Assembly: GCA_041660225.1 (NCBI GenBank)
Contig: JBAZWV010000003.1
Location: 1 to 64,000 of the forward strand
Length of the DNA stretch: 64,000 nt
Source of the DNA: JBAZWV01 sp041660225
GTDB lineage: Bacteria; Patescibacteriota; Patescibacteriia; 2-12-FULL-60-25
Direction of reading: 5' to 3'
The position numbers and the translations under genes are program-made. Shown in pieces: positions 35,144 to 42,896 of the stretch (the stretch's first letter is position 1; every line of letters starts with the position of its first letter). The notes below the pieces were generated by a model, which worked only from the letters and a program-made list of their open reading frames with translations, had not been told where the DNA came from and did no database searches.

Positions 35144-35235
35144 AGCTCTTTCTGATTCAGGAATAATTCTTGATAGGGATCATACAAAGGGCACATGGAA
35201 AAACCAAACGCTATGTTCGAATGGTGGTCTCAAAA

Positions 35236-35264
35236 TTGAAAGGAATCATACAGGCTTCTATACT
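35236..35264 (+). promoter_or_regulatory. Promoter of the 101-aa orphan gene
   Basis: TTGAAA (35236-35241), 17-nt spacer, TATACT (35259-35264). The ATG follows 9 nt later, so the mRNA has almost no leader and no Shine-Dalgarno. Confidence 0.75.
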
Positions 35265-35273
35265 GGGGCTGAT

Positions 35274-35579
35274 ATGAACATAGACCGTCCGTCTCTTCCG
35301 GAGGCATCATCAACCTCGTCAGGATCCGATAAACGCACGGTTCTGGATCGGGTTTTTCGATACCTTCCGGCCGGGTCTCGACGTATCGCCGGTGCAATGG
35401 CGCTTGGCGCGATGGAGATGATGTCAGATGGAGGGGAAAAGGTGGAGGCATTGAGTCAGGCGAATGACCTTGTACAAGAGCAGAAAAAAGACCAACTCAT
35501 ACGCACAATGGAAGCAGAAGAAGCCACGATACGAACGGAAAAAATTGATGAAATCCGGAAAAAAATCCGCAATGGGTAA
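35274..35579 (+). CDS. Orphan small charged protein (101 aa)
   Basis: No recognised family. A Ser-rich N-terminus (~1-20), a short hydrophobic patch (SRRIAGAMALGAMEMM) and a highly charged amphipathic C-terminal helix (QEQKKDQLIRTMEAEEATIRT). It has a textbook promoter with a leaderless start and a terminator directly after the stop, which supports it being a real gene. Confidence 0.68.
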   Translation: MNIDRPSLPEASSTSSGSDKRTVLDRVFRYLPAGSRRIAGAMALGAMEMMSDGGEKVEALSQANDLVQEQKKDQLIRTMEAEEATIRTEKIDEIRKKIRNG

Positions 35580-35582
35580 TAC

Positions 35583-35613
35583 AAAAATCCGACCTCTTGG
35601 GTCGGATTTTTGT
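35583..35613. terminator. Intrinsic terminator
   Basis: AAAAATCCGACC pairs with GGGTCGGATTTTT; directly after the 35274 gene. Confidence 0.9.
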
Positions 35614-35750
35614 GGGGTCACATCGTCGAGGATGTTAGAACCGCTATAGCAAATACGCCACCGTGCTCTTTTATTCCAGACTATTGAAACTACGAATAGA
35701 CAACGTCAGAAACGTTTATCAAAAACGTCCGATCACACGATCATTTTTTG

Positions 35751-36509
35751 TTACAGTTTCGAAAACCAATTTTTTAGAATGGCGTTTCGTTCATCCGTAT
35801 GTTCAATGAGCGCGTGATCATCGCCTTTAAAAGTAATGAGCTTTCCTTTTTTCAATTTCTTTTTCATTTCTTTTGCATCCTTGAAAGAAGTTCGGGAATC
35901 TGGATTTGAATGCATAAGTAAATACGGAATGTTTGGGAGATGGGGCGCGAAGGATAATGCACTTCGTCTTGCCAATTCATCCTCACTATCAGGATTGAAC
36001 ATTTTCTTTTTCTTCAGCATGAGATACATATCTGGCCGCTCCTTTTTTAGATTACGAAAATCATATGCCCCACTTACAGACGCGAGTCTTCGTATCGGAA
36101 GCCCGTCTTTTAAGTTCTGTAAAACCATCATGGCGCCGCGAGATACGGCAAGCGCACCTATCCGATCGAAATCCAGATTCCAATCTCCATTTCTGAGACT
36201 GGCTAATAATGCTGGCATATCGGCTGAATCTTTTCCGCCATATTCGTCTTTCCCTTCGGAATTCGGACCGCCGGAATACTGCGAGCCGAAGACGGCAAAA
36301 CCAGCTTCTGCCAAAGGCATGAAAAAATTAGCGATCGTGCGGTTTTCTATCGCGGCGAAGTCACCCGTGCCGCCACGGTAAAACAAAATAAGCGGAAGCT
36401 TTTTCTTGCTAATGGGAAGCACTCCGACAGCTTCAATAAATCCGTTTGGGGAACGGTAAAGAAACCTGTCAACATGCAACGATTTGAAACGCTTTATTGT
36501 ATGGATCAT
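35751..36509 (-). CDS. Alpha/beta hydrolase of the prolyl-oligopeptidase-like group
   Basis: 252 residues. LPLILFYRGGTGDF forms the oxyanion strand, the nucleophile elbow is ALAVSRGAMM (AxSxG, Ser about residue 144), and a late acid and histidine fit HSNPDSRTS and GDDHALIEH. No signal peptide; substrate unknown, either a peptidase or an esterase. I chose the ATG at 36507-36509; the longer frame adds 12 residues. Lysine-rich (KKKKMFNP, KEMKKKLKKGK) and less GC-rich than its surroundings, possibly acquired by transfer. Confidence 0.8.
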   Translation of the reverse strand: MIHTIKRFKSLHVDRFLYRSPNGFIEAVGVLPISKKKLPLILFYRGGTGDFAAIENRTIANFFMPLAEAGFAVFGSQYSGGPNSEGKDEYGGKDSADMPALLASLRNGDWNLDFDRIGALAVSRGAMMVLQNLKDGLPIRRLASVSGAYDFRNLKKERPDMYLMLKKKKMFNPDSEDELARRSALSFAPHLPNIPYLLMHSNPDSRTSFKDAKEMKKKLKKGKLITFKGDDHALIEHTDERNAILKNWFSKL

Positions 36510-36817
36510 ACGAAGAACGGTAGCGCATGCCGTTGGTTTTATCAACGGATATAGATAAAAATTCTGCTATTCGGACTGATAAGAAACTCTCTTGCATGTA
36601 CAACTGAAACACATGTGCTTCTGATTTGGATGTCCTACGCGCTAATAAGCGGAAAAAATCGTCAAAAAACAGAAGTCTATCTCAGAGATGCGCTTGGATC
36701 GTCCCGTAGCCCACACCATTGACTATTTTAATTGTATCTACTATGTTGCCTGCGCAAGACAAGGCAGGCGCTAACATGTGACACGTGTTATTTCGCAGAA
36801 AGTTAAAGAGGAACCAG
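36510..36817. other. 308-nt intergenic region with promoter and hairpins
   Basis: No protein gene seen. It is AT-richer than average. It holds the promoter of the GRDP-like gene (36719-36747), a GCCTGC/GCAGGC hairpin right after the -10 box (about 36748-36769) and a TAACATGT/ACGTGTTA hairpin just before the Shine-Dalgarno. Confidence 0.5.
36719..36747 (+). promoter_or_regulatory. Promoter of the GRDP-like gene
   Basis: TTGACT (36719-36724), 17-nt spacer, TATGTT (36742-36747). The ~60-nt leader contains two hairpins. Confidence 0.7.
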
Positions 36818-37294
36818 ATGATCGAGCAGATGCAAGCGTGCAAGGGCAAGGGCGGCTGTACCACCTGCAAGGGAAAGGCGTGCAAGCCCAGCATCAACCT
36901 CGGGCGAATCCCCCGCGAGCGTGCGGAGACGGCCATCGCAGAACTCGACCTCACGATGGTCAAGTGGAAGCTGATGGACAAAAACGAAGGGAAGGGGTGG
37001 GACTGCGACAAGACCGATGATGTCGAGGTCCGCTACAAGCGGTTCTTACTCCTCAATGCGACGGTCCCCAACATCGACATCGTGCCAACAGTGGACGTGG
37101 ACACGATGTGGCACTACCACATTCTCGACACCCAAGCATACGCCGTGGACTGCGAGAAGATCTTCGGTGAGTTCTTTCACCACTTCCCGTACTTCGGTCT
37201 GAGGGGGCCGGAGGATGCAGCGGATCTCCAGCGAGCATTCAGGGCGACCTGCGCGCTATACGAGGAGACGTTCGGATCTAGCTACTTAACCTGA
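36818..37294 (+). CDS. Glycine-rich-domain-protein-like (GRDP) family protein
   Basis: 158 residues. The central part matches the GRDP-like family best known from plants and fungi: PTVDVDTMWHYHILDTQAY then FGEFFHHFPYFGLRG. The DxxWH...H and HHFPY histidines could form a metal site. The N-terminal 25 residues are an unusual Cys/Lys cluster (CKGKGGCTTCKGKACK) that could bind zinc or iron. ATG at 36818 has AAGAGGA 5 nt upstream; an earlier in-frame GTG lacks one. Function unknown. Own promoter and terminator. Confidence 0.8.
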   Translation: MIEQMQACKGKGGCTTCKGKACKPSINLGRIPRERAETAIAELDLTMVKWKLMDKNEGKGWDCDKTDDVEVRYKRFLLLNATVPNIDIVPTVDVDTMWHYHILDTQAYAVDCEKIFGEFFHHFPYFGLRGPEDAADLQRAFRATCALYEETFGSSYLT

Positions 37295-37312
37295 AACACA
37301 GCCTCATCCTTT

Positions 37313-37347
37313 GCCCGCGTACAAATCTGGTACGCGGGCGTTTTTTT
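37313..37347 (+). terminator. Intrinsic terminator
   Basis: GCCCGCGTAC pairs with GTACGCGGGC around a 7-nt loop, followed by seven T. Confidence 0.93.
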
Positions 37348-37490
37348 GATCAACTTAATTAAAACCTTCGAAATTTTGAAAAGCTACCCTCGGTGGACAC
37401 AGACACCCCGAGTGCGTCCATCGCCCAAAACGAGGTGAATTAAACGAGCGAGAATATCCAAATCGAAAACGGCGAGGAACTTCTCTTTCA

Positions 37491-37522
37491 AAAGCAAAAC
37501 CGGAGCATTAACGGCTCCGGTT
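37491..37522 (-). terminator. Terminator after tRNA-His
   Basis: AACCGGAGC pairs with GCTCCGGTT; T-rich on the minus strand after the hairpin. Confidence 0.82.
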
Positions 37523-37526
37523 CTCC

Positions 37527-37603
37527 TGGGGTGGCCAACGGGGCTCGAACCCGTGACCGCTCGGACCACAACCGAGTGCTCTACCAATTGAGCTATGGCC
37601 ACC
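37527..37603 (-). tRNA. tRNA-His (GTG anticodon), CCA encoded
   Basis: Full cloverleaf on the minus strand. The acceptor stem GTGGCCA pairs with TGGCCAC and has the extra G-1 opposite C73 that marks tRNA-His. D arm AGCTCAATTGGTAGAGC, anticodon loop TTGTGGT with GTG, T arm ACGGGTTCGAGCCCCGT. The genome encodes the terminal CCA. Followed by an intrinsic terminator. Confidence 0.97.
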
Positions 37604-37673
37604 GTAGTGCGTTCGATGAGGATCGAAGCGTCGGGAGCGTATCGGATTTTTCAGGCGATGTCAACGGTTCTTC

Positions 37674-37706
37674 AAAAACAAAACACGGTCCGAAGACCGT
37701 GTTTTA
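37674..37706. terminator. Terminator of the SPFH gene
   Basis: AAAACACGGTC pairs with GACCGTGTTTT around CGAA (TTCG on the minus strand). Confidence 0.9.
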
Positions 37707-37720
37707 TCGTGGAGAATTTC

Positions 37721-38461
37721 CTATTTCCCCAACTTCTCAAACGCCTTCATGACTTCGAGCGGGACGGCGAACACGATGGTGTTGGACTGGTCGCTGGAAA
37801 TATCGTTGATCGAGTTGAGTGTGCGGAGGTGGAGAGCGGCGGGGTTCCGACCGAGGATTTCAGCCGCCTTGGAAAGGTTTTCTGCGGCGAGCACTTCACC
37901 TTCGGAGCTGATGATCACAGCGCGACGTTCGCGTTCCGCTTCCGCTTGCTTTCCGATGGTCCGAACCATGTCGTCCGGGAGCTTAATATCTTTGAGTTCG
38001 ACGTTGAGGACTTCGAGACCCCACGAGAGCGCGTTCTTCTCGACGATTTCGAGAATGCGGTTCGCGGCTTGATCGCGCTGCGAGAGGAGTTCGTCGAGCG
38101 TGAGTTCACCGACGGTGTTGCGCATCGTCGTCTGCGCGAGCTGTGAGATGGCGTTCCAAAAGTTTTCAACTTCGAGAACCGCTTTTCCGGCGTCCACCAC
38201 CTTATAGTAGATGACGGCGTTGATGCGGCATGACACGTTGTCGCGTGTAATCGCTTCCTGGTCCGGGACGTCCACGGCTTTGACGCGGATATCTACCTTC
38301 TTCATGGACTGGAAGACCGGGATGATGATTCGCCAACCTGGCTCCACGATCCCACTGAACTTCCCGAGCGTGAGTTTTACGCCGCGCTGGTATTGGTTGA
38401 CCTGACGGACTGTAATGATCAAAAAACCCACAATCCAGGGCAAAAGATAGAGAAATTGCAT
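37721..38461 (-). CDS. SPFH/Band-7 (slipin, stomatin-like) membrane protein
   Basis: 246 residues. An N-terminal membrane hairpin (FLYLLPWIVGFLIITV) is followed by the SPFH domain: ERGVKLTLGKF-like QYQRGVKLTLGKFSG, EPGWRIIIPV, DVRVKAVDVPDQEAITRDNV, then the coiled coil with AEAERERRAVIISSEGE. Typical slipins are ~250 aa and organise membrane microdomains, often with NfeD proteases; no nfeD is seen next to it. I start at the ATG 38459-38461 because a TTGACG-N17-TACCCT promoter ends 9 nt before it; the upstream frame would begin inside the promoter. Confidence 0.92.
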   Translation of the reverse strand: MQFLYLLPWIVGFLIITVRQVNQYQRGVKLTLGKFSGIVEPGWRIIIPVFQSMKKVDIRVKAVDVPDQEAITRDNVSCRINAVIYYKVVDAGKAVLEVENFWNAISQLAQTTMRNTVGELTLDELLSQRDQAANRILEIVEKNALSWGLEVLNVELKDIKLPDDMVRTIGKQAEAERERRAVIISSEGEVLAAENLSKAAEILGRNPAALHLRTLNSINDISSDQSNTIVFAVPLEVMKAFEKLGK

Positions 38462-38470
38462 ATGATCAAT

Positions 38471-38499
38471 AGGGTACGGTTGGACTGTTGAACCGTCAA
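38471..38499 (-). promoter_or_regulatory. Promoter of the SPFH gene
   Basis: Minus strand: TTGACG (plus 38494-38499), 17 nt, TACCCT (plus 38471-38476), 9 nt to the ATG. This decides the start codon. Confidence 0.72.
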
Positions 38500-38519
38500 T
38501 CAGGATTGACATACCGCTA

Positions 38520-38548
38520 TTGACAAAAGAGCCGTTTTGCTATATTTA
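38520..38548 (+). promoter_or_regulatory. Promoter of the 415-aa orphan gene
   Basis: TTGACA at 38520-38525 with TATTTA 17 nt later (38543-38548) or TATATT 15 nt later. Roughly 80-nt leader to the ATG at 38634. Divergent from the SPFH promoter. Confidence 0.6.
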
Positions 38549-38633
38549 TATCCTTCGGCGCACAACCGCCCGCCGAGCGGTTCCTTCACATCCGAACCAA
38601 GGGTTCGACCCACCATCTTCTGGGAGCCTGCTG

Positions 38634-39881
38634 ATGAAAAAAACCGTCTGCATCCTTGCATCACACCGGGACATTCTCGATAGCAACTGGACAGGCGCTG
38701 CCCGCAACATCCGCAAATTCGCGGAAGCGTATGGCGACGTCACCAAAGCGTTTGTCTGGACGGAGCGTCGGCATGTCAAAAGCGACATGCTCCGGTATTG
38801 GGACGAGCAACAGGACTACGACGTCCAGCCCGTCACGCGTGACACGAATATCTCTGTCCGAATGCACAGAAAGGCGACGGAGTTTGCCCACGCCATGTGT
38901 GACGGTGAACGCACCGTCGTCCTGGTCATCAATGGGAAACTTGATCGCGACCTCATCCTTCTCGTCGCGGAAATGCGTGTATCGCATGTCCGCACGGTTG
39001 CGATCGTTCTCAATGAGAATCCCGCGCGCGAGGACCTGCTCAAGCTGCTCGACGTTGTCGTGTTCTATCACGACATGCCGTCGGGCCAACCGACGTGGAT
39101 TTATCCGCGATCGGAACCGAACCTGCTTCCCCCGATTCCTCTCGACGTCTTCGATCAACTCGAACGCGAGCAGGGAAAAATTGCGAAGGATGTCGAAAAA
39201 ATCCTGGGCGTGTCGACGGACTCCGCGTCAAATGCGGATGCCGTCCGGAACGAATTCCTCCAACGGATTCGCACCGAATCCGCGCCTCTCTCCGACATTC
39301 CGAAAGCTATTCTCGCCATTCTGCGAAGACGGCCGCGACAGCCGCAATGGTCTACCGTCATTGACGTCGACCGGATGCGCAAAAAACTCCTGAATTACGG
39401 GATCCTCGAACCGACATTCGATATCGCCGTAGCGCTCCTCTGTGCTGAAGGCTCCCTGCATCGAAACAGCGAGCACATGATCGAGTACGCGCGCCCCATC
39501 GACGCATGCGTCCACGGACTCGCAACGGAGCTCTGGGAAGAGCTTACGGTCAACCGTCCGCGCAAGATCGCGGACGATATGATCAGTGCCATCGAAATCG
39601 CGTCCACGAATGATGCGAAGCGGCTTCCGATCGAGATTCTTCCCGATCTTCGGCGGTATGAACGGATCCGAAAATTGGATCCGCTCGCCAGGCGACGCGT
39701 CTACCTCGCCTGGGGCATGTCGTTCGACGACATGGCGCCCTTCGAGGAGAAGCTCAAGGGAATCGTCGGCGAACACTGGAAGCCGCTCCTCGCGCCTCCA
39801 CGCCGAGTCCCTTCTCTTCCCGGTGCTCCCAAGAGACCCGGACCTGACCCGCCAACAAAAAAATTACAGCGGGCCTCCTAA
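38634..39881 (+). CDS. Orphan cytoplasmic protein (415 aa)
   Basis: No family recognised. The N-terminal ~170 residues look like a Rossmann or TOPRIM-like alpha/beta fold (KKTVCILASHRDILD, TVVLVINGKLDRDLILLVAEM, VRTVAIVLNENPA, LLDVVVFYHDMPS). A helical middle and C-terminal region follow (~200-390), with a Pro-rich end. No signal or membrane segment. The ATG at 38634 follows GGGAG with 7-nt spacing; the reading frame upstream of it overlaps the promoter. Single gene with its own promoter and terminator. Confidence 0.72.
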   Translation: MKKTVCILASHRDILDSNWTGAARNIRKFAEAYGDVTKAFVWTERRHVKSDMLRYWDEQQDYDVQPVTRDTNISVRMHRKATEFAHAMCDGERTVVLVINGKLDRDLILLVAEMRVSHVRTVAIVLNENPAREDLLKLLDVVVFYHDMPSGQPTWIYPRSEPNLLPPIPLDVFDQLEREQGKIAKDVEKILGVSTDSASNADAVRNEFLQRIRTESAPLSDIPKAILAILRRRPRQPQWSTVIDVDRMRKKLLNYGILEPTFDIAVALLCAEGSLHRNSEHMIEYARPIDACVHGLATELWEELTVNRPRKIADDMISAIEIASTNDAKRLPIEILPDLRRYERIRKLDPLARRRVYLAWGMSFDDMAPFEEKLKGIVGEHWKPLLAPPRRVPSLPGAPKRPGPDPPTKKLQRAS

Positions 39882-39892
39882 ACAAAAATCCT

Positions 39893-39917
39893 CCGACCAC
39901 TCTGGTCGGTTTTTTTA
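39893..39917 (+). terminator. Intrinsic terminator
   Basis: CCGACCA-CTC-TGGTCGG hairpin followed by seven T. Confidence 0.92.
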
Positions 39918-39920
39918 TAC

Positions 39921-39949
39921 AAAAACAGTCTCGAGATCGAGACTGTTTT
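39921..39949. terminator. Terminator after tRNA-Arg (bidirectional)
   Basis: AAAACAGTCTCGA pairs with TCGAGACTGTTTT around two bases; immediately downstream of the minus-strand tRNA. Confidence 0.88.
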
Positions 39950-39951
39950 CA

Positions 39952-40027
39952 TGGTGCCCCCGGGTGGAGTCGAACCACCATCCCACGGCTTAGAAGTCCG
40001 GTGCTCTATCCATTGAGCTACAGGGGC
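39952..40027 (-). tRNA. tRNA-Arg (TCT anticodon), CCA encoded
   Basis: Cloverleaf on the minus strand. The acceptor GCCCCTG pairs with CGGGGGC with a T-G wobble; D arm AGCTCAATGGATAGAGC; anticodon loop CTTCTAA with TCT; T arm GGTGGTTCGACTCCACC; discriminator A then encoded CCA. Confidence 0.97.
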
Positions 40028-40062
40028 ATGACGCGCCATCCTATCCGTTTTCGACCAAAAGA

Positions 40063-41004
40063 TCAACCCTCCCCGCCCTCCCGTCTTCTGGCGTGAAAAG
40101 CAGTGTGTACTTCCTTTAATTGCTGGTTGGTGACGTGGGTGTAGACCTGCGTCGTCGTGATGGAGGAGTGACCCAGCATCGCCTGCACGCTTCTGATGTC
40201 GGCCCCGTTCATCAGGAGATCGGTCGCAAACGAGTGGCGCAGCGTGTGCGGTGAAACTTTTTTCGGAATCCCCGCGACCGAGGCATAGTGGCGCACGAGA
40301 CGTTCGATCGATCGCGGCGTGATCGGTTTCGCCTCTTTCGTGTTGCTCCTCGCGCGATCATGACGCACAAAAAGATGCGGTGCTTCGTCCTCGCGCTGAT
40401 CGAGATATTCTTTCAAGTGATGCCGCGCTTGGTGCGACAAAAAAACGACGCGTACCTTATCGCCCTTGCCGCGCACGGAAAATTCTTCGCGGGTCAGATT
40501 GATCTGGTCTTTTCGGAGGTTCGTCAGTTCAGAAACGCGCATTCCGGTTGAAAAAAAGAGTTCGAGGATGGCGCGGTCGCGCGCTTTTAAGATCGGCGTT
40601 GCGTCGCTCTGCGCGGGTGCATCGAGTAGGCGTTCAAGATCCGTCGCATCCAGAAACGACGGTTCACGCGAACCTTGTTTTGCGAGTTCGATCTTTTCTG
40701 GCGCCATGGTCTCGATGTCGTGACGGGCGAGATACTTCAAAAAGGATCGGAGCGCGATCAGGTGATAATTCTGCGTGTTCTTTTTCAGCGGTCCGCGACG
40801 CGGATCCTCAAGGCGATTTAAATAGAGCCGATACTGACGCACGGTTTCGGATTCGATGTCGTTTGCGAGCGGATCTTTGGCCCAGTTGATGAAACGCTGA
40901 AGATAAAATTCGTAGTTGCGAACCGTGAGACTTGATCGTCCTTTTTCAATCTCGAGGTATTCAAGAAACGGACGAAGATGCATGGAAAGTTTTTTCGCGA
41001 CCAT
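40063..41004 (-). CDS. Tyrosine recombinase of the XerC/XerD type
   Basis: 313 residues. N-terminal SAM-like core-binding domain (~5-95) and C-terminal catalytic domain with the full tyrosine-recombinase set: R156 (STGMRVSEL), K181 (VRGKGDK), H253 and R256 (HTLRHSFA), H279 (LGHSS) and the nucleophile Y288 (TTTQVYTHV). Resolves chromosome dimers in known Xer proteins; no phage or integron context is visible, so a house-keeping role fits. ATG at 41002-41004 is chosen since TACAAT ends 6 nt before it (leaderless). I cannot say whether it is XerC or XerD. Confidence 0.92.
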   Translation of the reverse strand: MVAKKLSMHLRPFLEYLEIEKGRSSLTVRNYEFYLQRFINWAKDPLANDIESETVRQYRLYLNRLEDPRRGPLKKNTQNYHLIALRSFLKYLARHDIETMAPEKIELAKQGSREPSFLDATDLERLLDAPAQSDATPILKARDRAILELFFSTGMRVSELTNLRKDQINLTREEFSVRGKGDKVRVVFLSHQARHHLKEYLDQREDEAPHLFVRHDRARSNTKEAKPITPRSIERLVRHYASVAGIPKKVSPHTLRHSFATDLLMNGADIRSVQAMLGHSSITTTQVYTHVTNQQLKEVHTAFHARRREGGEG

Positions 41005-41010
41005 GACGGG

Positions 41011-41039
41011 ATTGTACTCATGCGTCGGAAAACGGACAA
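41011..41039 (-). promoter_or_regulatory. Leaderless promoter of the Xer recombinase
   Basis: Minus strand: TTGTCC (plus 41034-41039), 17 nt, TACAAT (plus 41011-41016), 6 nt to the ATG. Confidence 0.68.
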
Positions 41040-41054
41040 CTCGGACAGGGGGAA

Positions 41055-41081
41055 GAAAAAGTCCCGAGGGTGTCGGGACTT
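41055..41081 (-). terminator. Terminator of the 271-aa lipoprotein gene
   Basis: AAGTCCCGA pairs with TCGGGACTT around a 5-nt loop, with T run on the minus strand. It lies just upstream of the Xer promoter. Confidence 0.88.
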
Positions 41082-41090
41082 GAAAAAGTC

Positions 41091-41906
41091 TCACTCTTTG
41101 ACTGGCAGACAGCCAAATGATGTGCCGTTGGACGGATCGACAGCTTCGACGGCCGTCGGAACGAACGTGGCGTTGCCCCGATAGCTGCTGAAGGGACTGT
41201 TAAGGAAGAGAATCGTACGAGCCCAGAGGAAATCGCTTTCGATGTCGAGCGACACCTCTGACGAAAACGCTGGATAGGCCGCGTACCTTCCGCGACGCGG
41301 GCTGCTCCCCGATTTCGCAAACACCTCCTTCAGATCCTGCGAGAGAATCATTGGGTTGTCTTTGTTGATCTCGGCAGCGAACAAGGCGCTCTGCCATGTT
41401 GCCTCGTCCTGCTTTTTCCACTCGCAGACAGGGACGTACCGTTTCTCCGTTCCCCATTCTGCGCACAGCGACTTGATCTTCGCGAGAAGATCGTCGCTGG
41501 GCTCATGGAGGGTGAGATACCCGAACAGGTAGCCAACGCGCATCTCCTCGAGTACGGGCGGAGGATCTTTTTCTTCCGCCATCTCATCCTCACTCTCTTC
41601 CGCAGGCGCCCATCCGTCAGGCGTCACGATCGAAAAGAGGACATTGCAATCGCCGCAGTCCATCTCACGGAGATCCAGGGAGAACACGTCCGCATGCGCC
41701 GTGAGCGCACCGAACTGTTCCGCTCCTTTTGCGAGGCACTGCTTGATCAGAGAGGATTCCCCCGGAACAAAGACGTTTACCCGAGGTGTTCCCGACTGCG
41801 CGAGATCGATCCGTCCTGTCGTTCGAATCTCCTCGCCGACCATGCTCTGACTACACCCCATCACCCCGGTTGCGCCGAGGATACAAACCAGCGCGAAACG
41901 TTTCAT
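41091..41906 (-). CDS. Orphan lipoprotein (271 aa)
   Basis: Signal peptide with lipobox (ATGVMGC, Cys about residue 18). The mature domain is mixed alpha/beta with several cysteines (REMDCGDCNVLF, KSLCAEW, VPVCEWKK) that may form disulfides outside the cell; an acidic loop (EESEDEMAEEKD) sits near residue 110. No family recognised. GGGAGG precedes the ATG at 41904-41906. Single gene closed by its own terminator. Confidence 0.75.
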   Translation of the reverse strand: MKRFALVCILGATGVMGCSQSMVGEEIRTTGRIDLAQSGTPRVNVFVPGESSLIKQCLAKGAEQFGALTAHADVFSLDLREMDCGDCNVLFSIVTPDGWAPAEESEDEMAEEKDPPPVLEEMRVGYLFGYLTLHEPSDDLLAKIKSLCAEWGTEKRYVPVCEWKKQDEATWQSALFAAEINKDNPMILSQDLKEVFAKSGSSPRRGRYAAYPAFSSEVSLDIESDFLWARTILFLNSPFSSYRGNATFVPTAVEAVDPSNGTSFGCLPVKE

Positions 41907-41999
41907 GACCACCTCCCGAGGGGTGAAAACCGATAAGAAAAGTGTAAGGTCCTGCTTTAACGATGGGGCCCGCGCACTCCCGTGTCAACTCAATAAAAA

Positions 42000-42029
42000 A
42001 ACCGGCGAGTCAGTCTGACTCCGCCGGTT
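42000..42029 (-). terminator. Terminator overlapping the end of the 113-aa orphan
   Basis: AACCGGCGGAGTCA-like arm pairs with TGACTCGCCGGTT; T run on the minus strand. The stop codon at 42010-42012 lies inside the stem. Confidence 0.88.
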
Positions 42030-42351
42030 GTACCCGCTCATCGAGCGTGAGCACGATGACCTCTTCTTCGAGCGTATCGAGAAGCTGAAACAGATTCTGC
42101 TTGTACCCTCTCCCGCATCTTGTGCAGAAGTGGCCAAGATGGTTTTCCTGATGATAGGTAAGGTCCGTGCCCGGCCTACTGATAAGGATTCTTCGTCCCA
42201 TGCACCGTTTACACCGCTTCACGAATTCAGCGCTCTTCCATTCGATCTGAAGCGCGTAGAACCGCTTCTTCAGTTTCTGGAAATGCCGATAGTCATGCCA
42301 GCGCTGTCTCAGAGAGTCTTTCCACTCCGCCCATGTTAACCCTCGGAACAT
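42010..42351 (-). CDS. Orphan small zinc-ribbon-like protein (113 aa)
   Basis: A helical N-terminus rich in Trp, Lys and Arg (LTWAEWKDSLRQRWHDYRHFQKLKK-type helix) is followed by two cysteine pairs, RCKRCMGRR and FCTRCGRGY, spaced as in a zinc ribbon. GGGAGGGTGT precedes the ATG at 42349-42351. The basic helix plus zinc knuckle suggests nucleic-acid binding; this is inference. The first 16 residues of the longer frame lack a ribosome-binding site. Confidence 0.68.
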   Translation of the reverse strand: MFRGLTWAEWKDSLRQRWHDYRHFQKLKKRFYALQIEWKSAEFVKRCKRCMGRRILISRPGTDLTYHQENHLGHFCTRCGRGYKQNLFQLLDTLEEEVIVLTLDERVQPAESD

Positions 42352-42418
42352 ACACCCTCCCTCTATCCTCCAAATACCAGAAAACAGTCGTATCGTCAAT
42401 AACTCGACCCGTCGACTC

Positions 42419-42447
42419 TTGCCAATTTCCCTTATATTTGATAGCCT
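42419..42447 (+). promoter_or_regulatory. Candidate rpsO promoter
   Basis: TTGCCA (42419-42424), 17 nt, TAGCCT (42442-42447). Gives a ~110-nt leader. Confidence 0.5.
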
Positions 42448-42508
42448 CTTCGTACTAATGAACTACGTCCGTCCGGTTTCTACTGGATGAGGCGCGAACC
42501 CGGGACCA

Positions 42509-42549
42509 TTCGCCCAAGAGATAATTCGCAAGGATTGCTCGTGGGCGAA
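42509..42549 (+). promoter_or_regulatory. Hairpin in the rpsO leader
   Basis: TTCGCCCA (42509-42516) pairs perfectly with TGGGCGAA (42542-42549), with an inner GCAA/TTGC stem. It ends 16 nt before the rpsO ATG, which has no Shine-Dalgarno. A position like this fits S15 autoregulation, which is known in other bacteria through differing RNA structures. Confidence 0.5.
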
Positions 42550-42565
42550 CGATTCCGACAAAAAC

Positions 42566-42826
42566 ATGTTGGACGCCACAAAAAAGAAACGCGTTATCGA
42601 GAAGTTTAAGACCCACGCCACGGACACCGGTTCGCCGCAGGTCCAGATCGCGATCCTGACCGAAGAAGTGAAGGATCTTACCGAGCACTTGAAGGGTCAC
42701 AAGAAAGACTTCTCCTCGCGCCGCGGTCTCATCAAAAAGGTTGGCGAACGCCGCCGCCTCATGAAGTACCTCAAGCGTGAAGACGCCAAAGCGTACGACG
42801 AGCTAATGAGCAAACTGAAAGTGTAG
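42566..42826 (+). CDS. rpsO: 30S ribosomal protein S15
   Basis: 86 residues, normal length. Contains the S15 signature: IEKFKTHATDTGSPQVQIAILTEEVKDLTEHLKGH-type helices (TDTGSPQVQIA, LTEHLKGHKKDFSSRRGL) and the C-terminal RRLMKYLKR. Binds the 16S rRNA central domain early in assembly. Usually followed directly by pnp; here an intrinsic terminator and about 2.4 kb of other genes come between. Confidence 0.97.
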   Translation: MLDATKKKRVIEKFKTHATDTGSPQVQIAILTEEVKDLTEHLKGHKKDFSSRRGLIKKVGERRRLMKYLKREDAKAYDELMSKLKV

Positions 42827-42829
42827 AAG

Positions 42830-42857
42830 AAAAACGACCCTCCAGGGTCGTTTTTTG
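42830..42857. terminator. Terminator after rpsO
   Basis: AAAACGACCC pairs with GGGTCGTTTTTT around TCCA. Confidence 0.92.
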
Positions 42858-42862
42858 CATAT

Positions 42863-42890
42863 AAAAAAGGAAGATCTTTCAGGATCTTCC
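42863..42890 (-). terminator. Terminator after the FHA gene
   Basis: GGAAGATC pairs with GATCTTCC around 6 nt, followed by six T on the minus strand. Confidence 0.88.
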
Positions 42891-42896
42891 GAGAGT

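Noticed and set aside
37384..37602. 72-aa minus-strand frame (MAIAQLVEHSVVVRAVTG...)
   Set aside because: It is the tRNA-His gene read as protein, a common artefact.
39878..40066. 62-aa minus-strand frame containing APVAQWIEHRTSKPWDGG
   Set aside because: Translation of the tRNA-Arg gene.
40063..41004. Integron or phage integrase
   Set aside because: No attC-like repeats, cassette array or phage genes; the short Xer-type length and housekeeping context fit better.
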